A stretch of 64,000 bases of DNA, from positions 572,334 through 636,333 of the forward strand of contig JAGGDC010000002.1 in NCBI GenBank assembly GCA_020809425.1, written 5' to 3'. This stretch comes from Candidatus Synoicihabitans palmerolidicus (GTDB lineage: Bacteria; Verrucomicrobiota; Verrucomicrobiia; Opitutales; Opitutaceae). The position numbers and the translations under genes are program-made. Positions 42,932 to 52,993 of this stretch are shown piece after piece. The stretch's first letter is position 1. Every line of letters starts with the position of its first letter. The notes below the pieces were generated by a model. That model ran no database searches and was not told the DNA's origin. It saw only the letters and a list, made by a program, of their open reading frames with translations.

Positions 42932-43483
42932 TTAAACCGCAGACGAAGAAGTTTGGTGATCTTCGGGCTTCAACTCATCCCGAATCATGCTGAAGTTCCC
43001 CGCTTCGGCAGCCTGCACAAACCCTTCGGTTACTCTTTTTAGTGCTTCCCACTGCGCCCGGATACGCGCCGCTTCCTTCGTCATGATATCTTGATCGGCT
43101 GCTGCCGTCGCTATGATTCCCAGCATGTCGGCAAACTGTTGCACGATCTGATTCGTCGACGGAATCAACTCATCCGAACTGCGCTTTGCCGCCGGGTTGT
43201 GGATGAAAAACCCACCCGCCCGCGCGGCTACACTCGGTGCAATCCGTTTATCTGCAGTAGTTTTCATCACTTGCTCCACTCGATCAAGTGAATTCACCGC
43301 CCCACTTCCGGCATTCTCGTTGAGCGGCTCCGCCCACTTGTAAATCAAGGATAGCGATAACCCCATGTCCGAGCAGACTTGTTTGGCGCTGGTCTTCTTC
43401 AAGAGTTCTTTGAGCAGCTCATGCGATTGCATTCCTGCACCAAAACGCGCAATGCATCGTGAAGCGATTTCGTGTCTACTCAC
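42932..43483 (-). CDS. Helix-turn-helix conserved hypothetical protein
   Basis: The intact 183-residue protein likely starts at the internal MQSHELLKELLKKTSAKQVC (residue 18), where an HTH-like segment follows (AKQVCSDMGLSLSLIYKWAEP). The rest is helical with a short SVAARAGGFFIHNP motif and a charged C-terminus ending HQTSSSAV. The shape is like phage CII/CI-type or other small DNA-binding regulators. I do not recognise a named family. It is divergent from sucC with 48 bases between the starts as annotated, so it could control sucC, but this is inference. Confidence 0.6.
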   Translation of the reverse strand: MSRHEIASRCIARFGAGMQSHELLKELLKKTSAKQVCSDMGLSLSLIYKWAEPLNENAGSGAVNSLDRVEQVMKTTADKRIAPSVAARAGGFFIHNPAAKRSSDELIPSTNQIVQQFADMLGIIATAAADQDIMTKEAARIRAQWEALKRVTEGFVQAAEAGNFSMIRDELKPEDHQTSSSAV

Positions 43484-43530
43484 TTTTTGGCGTGCCTCCC
43501 TGCCCTCGAATCTGCCAAAAGTGATAGTTC

Positions 43531-44712
43531 ATGAATATCCACGAGTATCAGTCCAAAACCCTGTTTGAAAAATACGGCGTGCCCGTGCCTCAGGGTGCTG
43601 CCGCCAAAAGCGCCGCGGAGTTTGATGAAGCGCTGGCCAGTTTGCCCGAAGGGCCTACCATGGTGAAATCTCAGATCCATGCCGGCGGTCGCGGCAAGGG
43701 CACCTTCACCAACGGTTACAAGGGCGGCGTTAAGTTCTGCACCTCCAAAGCCAAGGCCAAGGATGTCGCCGCCGAGATGCTCGATAATACGCTCGTCACC
43801 ATCCAAACCGGTCCTGCCGGCCGCAAGGTGCAGACGATCTACTTCACCGTCGCGAGCGACATCAAAAAGGAATACTACCTCGCCGTTCTGCTCGACCGTG
43901 CCACGTCTTTTCCCGTCATCGTGGCCTCCACCGAAGGCGGCATCGACATCGAGACCGTCGCCCACGAAACCCCTGATAAAATCACCAAAGTATTCGTCGA
44001 CCCGGCCTACGGTCTCGCCGATTTCCAGGTCCGTGAACTCATCTTCTCCCTCGGTCTCGACAAAACCGAGTCCAAACACGCCTACAAGTTGATCAAGAAC
44101 CTGTACGACTGTTTCTGGGAAACCGACGCCGCCATGATTGAGGTGAATCCCCTCATCACCACCCCCACGGGTGACGTGCTCGCTCTCGATGCCAAAGTCT
44201 CCTTCGACTCCAACGCCCTCTACCGCCACCCCGATATCGTCGCCCTGCGCGATCTCAATGAAGAGGACCCCAAGGAAATCGAAGCCGCCAAACACGACCT
44301 CGCCTACATCGCGCTCGACGGCAACATCGCCTGCCTCGTCAACGGCGCCGGCCTGGCCATGTCCACCATGGACATCATCAAGCACTTCGGCGGCAACCCC
44401 GCCAACTTCCTCGACGGCGGCGGCGGCGCCACCAAGGAGAAGGTAATCGCCGCCTTTAAAATCATCCTCGGCGACGCCAACGTGAAGGGCATCCTCGTCA
44501 ACATCTTCGGCGGTATCATGGACTGCAACGTCATCGCCGAAGGCGTCGTCGATGCCGTCAAGGAAGTCGGCCTCGAACTGCCCCTCGTCGTTCGCCTCGA
44601 AGGCAACAACGTCGAGGCGGGTAAAAAGACCCTCGCCGCATCCGGTCTCCCGCTCGTCTCCGGCGACAGCATGGCCGACGCCGCTCAAAAAATCGTCGAT
44701 CTCGTCGCCTGA
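43531..44712 (+). CDS. sucC: Succinyl-CoA synthetase beta subunit
   Basis: The intact 393-residue protein starts [20 protein letters not shown]. The ATP-grasp domain shows [14 protein letters not shown] and [19 protein letters not shown] (metal-binding residues). The C-terminal ligase domain has [32 protein letters not shown] and [15 protein letters not shown]. It forms the TCA-cycle enzyme with SucD, making ATP or GTP from succinyl-CoA. Length is normal. The sucD gene follows after a broken small gene. Integrity argues for an active TCA cycle. Confidence 0.97.
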   Translation: MNIHEYQSKTLFEKYGVPVPQGAAAKSAAEFDEALASLPEGPTMVKSQIHAGGRGKGTFTNGYKGGVKFCTSKAKAKDVAAEMLDNTLVTIQTGPAGRKVQTIYFTVASDIKKEYYLAVLLDRATSFPVIVASTEGGIDIETVAHETPDKITKVFVDPAYGLADFQVRELIFSLGLDKTESKHAYKLIKNLYDCFWETDAAMIEVNPLITTPTGDVLALDAKVSFDSNALYRHPDIVALRDLNEEDPKEIEAAKHDLAYIALDGNIACLVNGAGLAMSTMDIIKHFGGNPANFLDGGGGATKEKVIAAFKIILGDANVKGILVNIFGGIMDCNVIAEGVVDAVKEVGLELPLVVRLEGNNVEAGKKTLAASGLPLVSGDSMADAAQKIVDLVA

Positions 44713-44717
44713 CCGCC

Positions 44718-45104
44718 ATGAGCATCGAAGCCAAGGAGATCGCCTTTTCCTGCTACGCCATCAGCGACTTCGACCGCGCCCTTAAGTTCTATCAAGACAC
44801 CCTCGGCCTCAAACTCGACTTCGCCGTGCCGTCCTGCGACGGCCCGCGCTGGGCTGAGTTCGACATCGCCGGCGTTACCCTCGCGATTGGCCAAGCTCCT
44901 GGCATGGAACCCGCCTCCACGGCTGTACCGGCTGTACCGTCGCCATCGAAGTCGAAGATTGCGATGTCGCCGTAGCCTCATCTCCAAGCCGCCACCGTGC
45001 CTTTCACCATGGGTCCGTTCGACACCGGCGTTTGCCAGATGGTCCGCATCGCCGATCCCGATGGCAATCCACTCATCATTCACAAGCGTAAACCCACTTC
45101 CTGA
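44718..45104 (+). pseudogene. VOC/glyoxalase-like protein between sucC and sucD, frameshifted
   Basis: ATG 44718 gives MSIEAKEIAFSCYAISDFDR followed by ALKFYQDTLGLKLDF and WAEFDIAGVTLAIG, a typical vicinal-oxygen-chelate half domain. Around 44915-44990 the frame is lost (VAIEVEDCDVAV is in another frame). The end VPFTMGPFDTGVCQMVRIAD followed by PDGNPLIIHKRKPTS is recovered in a third reading, closing at TGA 45102. It starts 5 bases after the sucC stop, so it was probably co-transcribed with the sucCD pair. Function is unknown. Confidence 0.75.
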
Positions 45105-45195
45105 TAATTTTGCCTCCGCCACACTCGCATCGCTCCGCTCCTGAGCCTTTTGGCTTCGCGTCCTCCGTGTGTTCCGTCGGCCTCCCTTCTTTACA

Positions 45196-46119
45196 ATGAG
45201 CATTCTAATCACTCTCGAAACGAAGATCATGGTCCAAGGCATCACCGGTGCCTTCGGCGGCAAGCATGCCGGTCTTTCGCTCGACTACGGCACCCAGGTT
45301 GTTGCCGGCGTCACGCCCGGCAAGGGCGGCCTCACCTTCGATCACAACGGCCACAGTGTGCCGGTTTTCAACACTGTTGCCGAAGCCGCCGCCGCTACCG
45401 GCGCCACCGTCTCAGCCATCTTTGTTCCTCCGCCCTTCGCAGCCGACGCTATTCTCGAATGCGTCGATGCCAATCTGGATCTCGCCGTCTGCATCACTGA
45501 GGGCATTCCCATCAAGGATATGGTCCGGGTAAAGCGCGCCATGGCAGGCAAGACGACCTGCTTGGTGGGGCCCAACTGCCCCGGCCTCGTCACCCCTGGC
45601 ACCGGCGAAAACTCCTCCGGCGGTTGCCGCATCGGCATTGCCCCGGGTTACATTCACAAGAAGGGCCACGTCGGTGTCGTTTCCCGTTCCGGCACGCTTA
45701 CCTACGAGGCAGTGCACCAACTGACCGTCAAAAACATCGGCCAGTCCACTTGCATAGGCATCGGCGGCGATCCCGTCAATGGAACCTCCCACCTCGACGT
45801 TATCAAGCTCTTCAACGAAGATCCCGAAACCCACAGCATCATCTTGATCGGCGAAATCGGTGGTAATGCCGAGGTCGAAGCCGCTCGCTGGATTAAAGAA
45901 AACTGTACCAAACCCGTCGCTGGCTTCATTGCTGGAGCCACCGCTCCTCCCGGCCGCCGCATGGGCCACGCTGGCGCTATCGTCGGAGGCGCAGAGGACA
46001 CCGCCGCCGCCAAAATTGCCGTATTCGAAGAGTGTGGCATCGAGGTCGCCGTAACTCCGTCCGACATGGCCGATGCCTTGCTACGCAAAGCCAACGCCTT
46101 GGGCGTAAGCTTAAGCTAA
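45196..46119 (+). CDS. sucD: Succinyl-CoA synthetase alpha subunit
   Basis: The intact 307-residue protein starts at ATG 45196 ([18 protein letters not shown]); an in-frame upstream extension to 45169 is open but does not fit the family. It has the CoA-binding Rossmann domain ([21 protein letters not shown]), [36 protein letters not shown] and the phosphohistidine His258 in [12 protein letters not shown]. It partners SucC. A strong terminator follows 48 bases after the stop. It is co-oriented with sucC and the VOC remnant. Confidence 0.97.
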   Translation: MSILITLETKIMVQGITGAFGGKHAGLSLDYGTQVVAGVTPGKGGLTFDHNGHSVPVFNTVAEAAAATGATVSAIFVPPPFAADAILECVDANLDLAVCITEGIPIKDMVRVKRAMAGKTTCLVGPNCPGLVTPGTGENSSGGCRIGIAPGYIHKKGHVGVVSRSGTLTYEAVHQLTVKNIGQSTCIGIGGDPVNGTSHLDVIKLFNEDPETHSIILIGEIGGNAEVEAARWIKENCTKPVAGFIAGATAPPGRRMGHAGAIVGGAEDTAAAKIAVFEECGIEVAVTPSDMADALLRKANALGVSLS

Positions 46120-46167
46120 TTGGCACCTGGTTCCCCGAACAACTCGAGCCTGGTTGTATCCTTCCCC

Positions 46168-46201
46168 AAAAAAGTCCGTCTATATCAGACGGACTTTTTT
46201 T
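46168..46201 (+). terminator. Rho-independent terminator after sucD
   Basis: AAAAAGTCCGTCT pairs with AGACGGACTTTTT around a 5-base loop (ATATC) and ends in a T run. The flanking A and T tracts could make it bidirectional. It closes the sucC-sucD transcript. Confidence 0.9.
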
Positions 46202-46380
46202 AACCTCCTTCAAGTGAAGCATAGTCGCTGGCGCAGATATGGCCAACGCGTTGCCGATCAAATCAGACCGTTTCGCGAATTCCTTCGCCGATTGGGCTAC
46301 AACAATCAGCGTGTCCTGACATCTGGACCACAGGCGCTGCACTTTGGGTTCTGAGCCGAACTCGGATTTGGTCTGCAGTC

Positions 46381-47199
46381 ATGGTCTCCGTTTCTGAAAT
46401 AGGTCTCGGAAACTACGAGGCATGAGATTCATCTGCACGGGCCTCCAAGATTGGAGCCGTTCGCGAACTTCGCGCCCACTTACTATGCCCACGATTTCAA
46501 GGCCATCGGCAACGGCTGCGCGATGTACGCAACTACCGAGAGATCGCATCGCGTATTCTCGAACCATTGACTTTCCCTGCCGAGGGAACCAATCGTAAAA
46601 TCTCCGTGGACGGCATTCTCAGGACGAATTACTACAACGGTGCCGAAATCAAGGACCCACACTACTCCTGCTTGGACTATCGGGAATTTTCGTGCCCGCT
46701 GGACATTCCCCGCCTCTACGTGGTGCTCAGTAACAAGAACTAGCACACCGAATTTCGCTACGATATTTCGAACTTTCTCCGCACCGACGAAGTGCGGGCG
46801 AGCGCCAAGCATCTCCAACGCAGTGGCCACACGCTGGTCTACAACATGTTTCCCCTCCCGCAGGAGAGGGAGAACCAATACGTCGACGAAGTGGGCGATT
46901 TAACCGACCTCTCAAACGTATTCGATATGCGGTCACACTATGCCCGCGAAACGAACTGTGCCGCCCGAAACCGCATGCCACGCGGCCTCTATCAAGGCGC
47001 TGCTTCCGCCATCGCAGTCCAGGGAGGCAACTCGATGATTCCAATCATCAGCCATTGCCCGACTCGGATCGTGATGCGAGGCAGCTACGACTACCCTTAT
47101 TGTACTTCGGTCTCCCGCATCTACGCCACCCCGGTCGACTGTTTTCACGAACCCGCCCACCTGCTGCACCACTTCGACCGCACCCACCAGCCGCACTAG
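46381..47199 (+). pseudogene. Unidentified ORF with two in-frame stops
   Basis: One frame from ATG 46381 (MVSVSEIGLGNYEA) to TAG 47197 is interrupted only by TGA 46423-46425 and TAG 46741-46743. The predicted product is about 270 residues: VRNYREIASRILEPLTFPAEG, CLDYREFSCPLDIPRLYVVL, FRYDISNFLRTDEVRASAKHL, GLYQGAASAIAVQGGN. It is soluble, without a signal peptide. I do not recognise a family. The absence of frameshifts over 800 bases suggests it was coding until recently. Confidence 0.45.
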
Positions 47200-47216
47200 C
47201 AGGCATGCTAGTCCGC

Positions 47217-48469
47217 TTACTCTTTCTGCGAGTTTCGTCGCTCTGGATTTCCGGGATAGTAAAAAGTCAGTCCCTTCGGTGCGATCGGAACCGCCTTCAC
47301 TTCTTCGCCCCGTTCAATGCGTGCCGCCCACGTCGCCCAATCGCTTTCCGGTAAGGCCGGCACCCGATATCGCGTCAACGCCCCCCCCAGTAAACCGAGC
47401 GCACTCCAGCGCATCCAACGTCGACTTTCCGCCGCCACCTGAATCAATCCCGCCAGCACCAAAACCTGCGGGATCAGGAAATATCGCTCACCGTCATACA
47501 ACCGGGTCAAGGGTCTCAAATTCTCCTGAAACCGAAACACCGCCGCCGCCATAACCCAAACCGCCATCCCCCACTATCTTCGCCCCCCACGCCTCCCGCC
47601 ACGCCACTACCCCCGTCCCCGCCAGCAGGGACACGGCAATTCCAAGGCCCAACCACGACATCACCGCCGCCCCGGCCTCGACCGGTACAGAATAGAGTGC
47701 CCCATACGCGCTTACCCTGCACCAGCAAAGCCATCCCCCAATCCGGCGACATTCCAGCTCCCGTCGCCCCGCCCGGCGTGGCCCGCACCGCCCCCCACTG
47801 CACCCAAGCCACCACCGCACACACCACAGCCGACGACGACGACGCCCAAGTTCGCCTCACCAACGCCTTTCCCTCCATCAACAGTGCCACCAGTATCGCA
47901 AATACCCCGGTCAGCCCCACCAACCCAATTCCCACCAACTGCCCAACCAAACCTATCTTGCTCCGCGGCTCTTCCGCCCCCCACCAAAACGCCCACAGCA
48001 ACGCAGTCACCCACTGCACATTCGTCAGGTTAAAATACGTTGCATTCGACGAGGAAATCACCACCAACACTCCGACCACAGCCCATGGCCATCGTACTCG
48101 CGAACTCGGAGCAAACACCACCATGACGACGATCACCCATGCCAGCACCGCCCCCAGCATAAACAACGTTGGCATCCACAATATCGGCGTTCCCCCGTTT
48201 CACATACCGGCCCATAAACGCATGAATAGGTGGTGATACCCCGCATGCGGCAATGACAGCGCCACCCGCCCCATGCCATCAGCCTGCCCCAAAAACACAT
48301 CCGCATCCTCCGCCCAAAACTGAGCCGACATCCAAACCCCTGGTCTTCGGAACCCTGCCACGACCAATCCCAGCACCACGGTCAAACTCGCTTGAATCCA
48401 CGGGTAACCCTGCTGTGTATTCTGGGGATTGGAATCAGATGCGATTGAAGCTTTGGGCATGGAGACCAT
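47217..48469 (-). pseudogene. Multi-spanning membrane protein, broken
   Basis: M at 48469 (MVSMPKASIASDSN) leads into a hydrophobic helix (LTVVLGLVVAGF), a loop with QFWAEDADVFLGQADGMG, an in-frame TGA at 48200-48202, then several helices (TLFMLGAVLAWVIVVMVVF, WAVVGVLVVISSS, LVGIGLVGLTGVFAILVAL), a frame change near 47565 and a last part (RLYDGERYFLIPQVLVLAGL). The short acidic motif in the first loop and the topology are like GT-C mannosyl/glucosyl transferases, but no diagnostic motif is certain. It is divergent from the methyltransferase gene. Confidence 0.5.
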
Positions 48470-48563
48470 TTTATCATCAACGACACTCGGTGCCGCCAAA
48501 CTCAACCTTGGAGCCCACTTCATCGCAATCCACTACAATTTCATCGTCCCCCCCTTTACCCCC

Positions 48564-49276
48564 GTGCGTCAGAACGATCACTTTTCCTCCTTTGCGGCCA
48601 CCTATGCCAGCTTCCGTCCGACCTACCCGACGGAGCTCTTTATTTGGCTCGCGTCCCAATCCCCCGCCCAAAACCACGCCTGGGACTGCGCGACCGGCAC
48701 AGGCCAAGCCGCCATCAGCCTTGCCGCCCATTTTGATCAGGTAACCGGCACCGACGTCGGAGCCCCCATGATCGCGAACGCCGCTCCCCATCCGCGCGTG
48801 ACCTACCGAGTCGGGCCCGCCGAAAATGCTCCACTCCCTGAGCAATCCGTTGACCTGAATCACCGTCGCCCAAGCGTTGCACTGGTTCGATCTTCCCGAC
48901 TTCTGGTCGAGCTGCCAACGGGTCCTTCGTCCCGGCGGCGTGCTCGCTTATTAGGGTTACCTCGTGCCTTCAATCACCCCGGCCCCTCGATGCCGTCGTC
49001 ACTCACTACCACGACGACGTCGTCGGCCCCTATTGGCCCTCAGATCGAGGCCCCCTCCTTGAAGGCTACGCCCACATCTTGCCTCCTGCCGAACGGATCC
49101 CTTGCCCCTCTTTGGCCATGACGACCACATGGAGCGTCGACCAAATAATTGGCCTGCTCGATTCATGGTCCGCCACCCATCGGGCCCACGCCGCCACCGC
49201 CGAGGATCCCCTCGCCACTGTCATTGCCGACCTCCGTACCACCTGGGCCGACGCCCCCTCTCGCGGAATCCGCTAG
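48564..49276 (+). pseudogene. SAM-dependent methyltransferase (class I), broken
   Basis: GTG 48564 gives a start RQNDHFSSFAATYASFRPTYP, followed by motif I WDCATGTGQAAISLAAHF, VTGTDVGAPMI, PAENAPLPEQSVDL, then after a frame change near 48860 ITVAQALHWFD, RVLRPGGVLAY with a TAG, and a C-terminal part (YWPSDRGPLLEGYAHI) in yet another frame, ending at 49276. This is the YafE/UbiE-like Methyltransf_11 layout of about 240 residues. The substrate is unknown. Confidence 0.75.
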
Positions 49277-49340
49277 CCTCTCTCCCTCCATACCGTCCGC
49301 TTCCCTTAATCCAACCGCATCACGTCGTAAATTTTACATC

Positions 49341-49508
49341 ATCCTAAAAACAGGATTTTACAAAATTATGTTATCCAGTCGGTTAGTGAGTTTTCACCGT
49401 GCACACGCCTACTCAACTGGCAGGTGAACGAATCGATGCCTTCGACGGACCGTAACTCCTTCCAACTTCGTTCCCTTCTGTAACATCCAACTGCGGAGTT
49501 TAGGATCA
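49341..49508. repeat. Dispersed ~170-bp inverted-repeat element, copy C (uninterrupted)
   Basis: The ends are ATCCTAAA (49341) and TTTAGGAT (to 49507), i.e. an 8-bp perfect inverted repeat, followed inward by GGATTTTACA and the complement of GGATGTTACA. The inside matches copies at 35041 and 36345-39698. It is non-coding and lies between the methyltransferase and ParB-like remnants. It shows the pre-insertion form of the IS110 site: TTCCCTTCTGTAACATCC at 49471-49488. Confidence 0.75.
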
Positions 49509-49538
49509 TAGTTCCTGAAGCCCTCTCCCCCTTTCCTC

Positions 49539-50426
49539 TCAGCTCGTCTCTCCGATCGCCTTGTCGATCCACCGACGCACACGCATCAGTCCATCTGAGC
49601 GATCCTTGATCTCCGGTTTCATGCCTTCCAGCAATGAAATCACCGTCGCCGCGTAATCGTGTTCCGTCGCGCTCATCAATTTGGGCAATTCGAACGGGTT
49701 CATCTCTCCTTTGCGAATCATCGATCGCGCCTCCACCTCAAGCTCATTCGTGCACCCCCCTGTCGCGCCGGGATCCCCCTTGCCCTTGGTAAAACCACCG
49801 CCTGCCCCGCCTTTACCCGCGCCGCTTCCACCTGCGCCTCCGCCCAACTCTTCATCGCGCTCGCCGACCTTATCCTCGCTGGATGATTTCTCCGACTTTC
49901 CGCGCGCCTGACGATCAATCCCGGCGGAATAGTCCTTCCCCTCTCGTCCCTTAACTCGTTCCGTCTTCGCAATCTGCCCGCTCTTGGTCAATTCGGTGCG
50001 CACCCCCCGCACCAACTCCACCGATACGCGACACACGTCCGCCAGATACGCATTGGAAGATCTGACCATTCCCTCAACGCGATTTCCGCGACATTTCGTT
50101 TATCCGTATTCGTCCGATAGAGGCCATTCGAGCTGTTAGCTCCCAGCGCATGCTTCAAAGCATCGCTCCGACTGCCTGGGCTGCACATCTGCTTCAATGG
50201 AAGTGGCCCCATTGCGCTTCGTGGCAAGATAACGGTGAAATCCGTCAGCCAACCAATATGCAGATCCGTCATAATACACCGTGATGGCCGGAAATTCCGC
50301 CCCTAGCGCCATCTCCGCCGCGTAACTTTCGATGGCATCATCATTCGTCGACACCCGCGTCTGCGTGCCTCCGTAAATATCAATGCCGTTGCGGGCGAGG
50401 GTCTGGCGTTGGGTTTCGATGGGCAT
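49539..50426 (-). pseudogene. ParB-like nuclease-domain DNA-binding protein, frameshifted
   Basis: M at 50426 gives MPIETQRQTLARNGIDIYGG, then a ParB N-terminal domain (AAEMALGAEFPAITVYYDG, YWLADGFHRYLATKRNGA). After frame changes near 50190 and 50060 come DALKHALGANSSNGLYRTNTDKRN and the HTH part NAYLADVCRVSVELVRGVRTEL. A Gly-rich linker (EELGGGAGGSGAGKGG) and an acidic-basic C-terminus follow. Orphan ParB-like proteins of this layout (XxxHR...NADKR motif) are typical of phages, plasmids and mobile islands, and their function is not partitioning in most cases. No ParA is nearby. Confidence 0.7.
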
Positions 50427-50555
50427 GGAAAGGGGTGACGTTTGTGACGTTCTGTCTCCGCTCCAGCAAACGAACTTCGAGATTCCTGCAACTTCGCGCC
50501 GTCCCTCCGGGTAACTTCCTTCGACCTCACTGGCTCCAAACAGACCATCGCCCTC

Positions 50556-52980
50556 ATGAATACGCTCAAGCTCGCCCTCCGCTCTCTCGTGAAGTCTCCC
50601 GGTTTCACCACGATCGCCGTCCTCACCCTCGCGCTCGGTATCGGCGCCAACACCGCGATGTTCAGTCTGCTCAATACGCTGATGCTTCGGTCCGTGCCAG
50701 TCCCGGAATCCGAACAACTGGTCCGATTATTTCGCACCACCGCTCAGAACCCGACCGAAGGATTCTCTCCTGCAGGTTATCTGGAACTTCCCGAGGTTTC
50801 CACCGATTTCGGCGCTATCGCCGCCATCGCCGCCATCGCCGACTGGGGCATGATTCTTTCCGAGCCCGGTCAACCCGCAGAAATGGTCCATAGCGCTCGT
50901 ATTTTCTCCAATTTCTTCCCCACCGCCGAGATTACGCCGGCGCTCGGCCGCGATTTCCGTCCCGAAGAGGAAACCGAAGGCAACCACCGTGTTCTCATCA
51001 TCAGCCACCCCTCTTGGCAGGATCGTTTCGCCAGTGCCCCCGATATCATCGGACGCGTTGTCCGGGTCGATGGGGAATCCCACAAGATCGTCGGAGTCCT
51101 TCCCGCCTCATTCAATGACCGTCGCTTTTACGGGCAAGTGAAACTCTTTCGTCCTCTGGGCTTCACCGCTGCCGATCAGGTCGATCGCAACTCGACCTGG
51201 CTTCGTCTCGTCGGTCGACGCCATCCCCATGTCTCCGCCGCTCAAGGCAACGCGTCATCGCCAACATTGGCGCTCAACTCGCCGCCGATCACCCAACCGC
51301 TAACCAAGGGGCTTCTTGGCGTGCAGTTCCGCTGGAGGAGACTTTCATGAACGCCACCGGGCGCGACATTGTCACCATGCTCGTGGGACTGTCCTCTTTC
51401 GTCCTTCTGATTGCCTGCTCCAACCTCGCCAACCTTCTCCTCGCCCGCACCATCTCCCGCTCGCGCGAATTCGCCGTGCGTGCGCTCTCGGCGCATCGAG
51501 AGCTCAACTCCTCCGCCCCCTCATCGCCGAGTCCCTGATTCTCGCTCTCGTTGGCGGAGCATTCGCCATCCTCATCGCCAATTGGACGGGACATTGGATC
51601 AGCGCCACCGTCGATAGCGGAAGTGGCCCGACCATAAACCTCGCGCTCGACTGGCGAGTCTTCGGCTTCGCCGCCCTCGCCTCCCTCGTCACCGCCTTGG
51701 CCTTTGGACTCGCCCCGGCCCTATTTGCGCTGCGCCTTGATATTAACGGCACCCTCAAAAGCGGCTCTCGCGGCACCACCGGCGGACGCAGCTCTCAACG
51801 TCTGCGCAATCTACTCATCATTGGACAATTCAGTCTCGCCCTAGTCCTCCTCGCTGGCGCCGGCATGTTTATGCAAGGCTCCGCAAAGATGCTCGACCGA
51901 CACTACGGCTGGGACTCTGACAACCTCCTCACCGGGTCCGTACTGTTACCAGCCGCAACCTATCCCGACCGCGAGGAGGTTTCCCCGTTTCAACGCCAAA
52001 TGGTCGAACGCCTCGAAACCCTCCCCGGAGTTCAATCCGTTAGTCTCTCTTACAACATGCCCTTTTTAGGATTCTCAGGTCCGAACTTGTTTATCATCGA
52101 AGGACATGCCCCCGCCGTGCTTGGTCAGGAACCCAGTCCCCGAGTCAACGGAGTCACTCCGCGCTACTTCAATACTACGGGAACCCAACTCATTTCGGGA
52201 CGCACCTTTGACGACACGGATGATCTCGACTCCCCCAAGGTTGTGATCATCAACGAGTCGCTGGTCCGGAGCCTTTATGGAGAAGAAAGTCCCATCGGAC
52301 GACGGCTCGCCCGGGCTGGCACCGAAGAAATCGAATGGCGTGAAATAGTTGGAGTGGCCGCCAATACCCAAGAGGTATCCCCGATGAATCGCTCAACGAC
52401 TTCCAAGTTTATCCCCCCATGGCCCAGGAACCTTGGCACTACAGTTGGTTGGCCGTCCGCACCGCAGAAGTCGATCCCGTCACCCTCGTTGACCCCGTGC
52501 GCCAAGCAAGCAATCAGCTGAATCCCGACCTACTCGTGCGAAACCTAATGCCAGCCAACGCCCTTATCGCCCGAGCCACCTCGGATTGGGGACTAATCAA
52601 CTCCCTCCTCACCGCCTTGGCCCCTTCTCGGGCTCGCCCTAGCCTCTCTCGGCATCTACGGCGTTATCGCCCGCACGGTGGCTCAACGCACCAGCGAATT
52701 CGGCATCCGATTGGCACTCGGTGCTCAAACCGGATCAATCATTCAACTCGTGCTCAAAGCAGGAGTACGACTCGCCCTCATCGGAGCGGTTTTGGGCCTC
52801 ATCGGTGCCTTCGGACTCTCCCGCTTGCTTAGTTCAGTTCTGCCCAGTATGGAGCTCAACAGCGGATCCGTCATCGCCATTGTCACGGGAGGTCTCATCG
52901 CCGTAGCCGTCATTGCGTGCTACCTCCCCGCCTGCAGAGCCGCCCGCATCAGCCCGGTCGAGGCACTTCGCAGCGAATAA
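50556..52980 (+). pseudogene. ADOP/MacB-like ABC transporter permease, frameshifted
   Basis: ATG 50556 gives MNTLKLALRSLVKSPGFTTI followed by AVLTLALGIGANTAMFSLLN, the start of Acidobacterial-duplicated-orphan type permeases. A MacB_PCD domain follows, then FtsX block 1 (LVGLSSFVLLIACSNLANLLL, RSREFAVRAL), the connector, a second MacB_PCD (LETLPGVQSVSLSYNMPF) and FtsX block 2 (RTSEFGIRLALGAQTGSI, CRAARISPVEALRSE). Frame changes fall near 51220, 51345, 51500, 52400 and 52640. About 805 residues would be normal. No ATPase gene is adjacent. It would act in the inner membrane in export or lipoprotein release. Confidence 0.85.
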
Positions 52981-52993
52981 GCGGGGAAGATAA

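Noticed and set aside
43480..44688. Long antisense ORF (402 codons) opposite sucC
   Set aside because: It mirrors the codon pattern of sucC in GC-rich DNA, has no start context or family motif, and sucC itself is certain.
2749..48202. Stop-codon reassignment or readthrough explaining the in-frame stops
   Set aside because: TAA, TAG and TGA all occur internally, and all also end intact genes. The same genes carry frameshifts as well.
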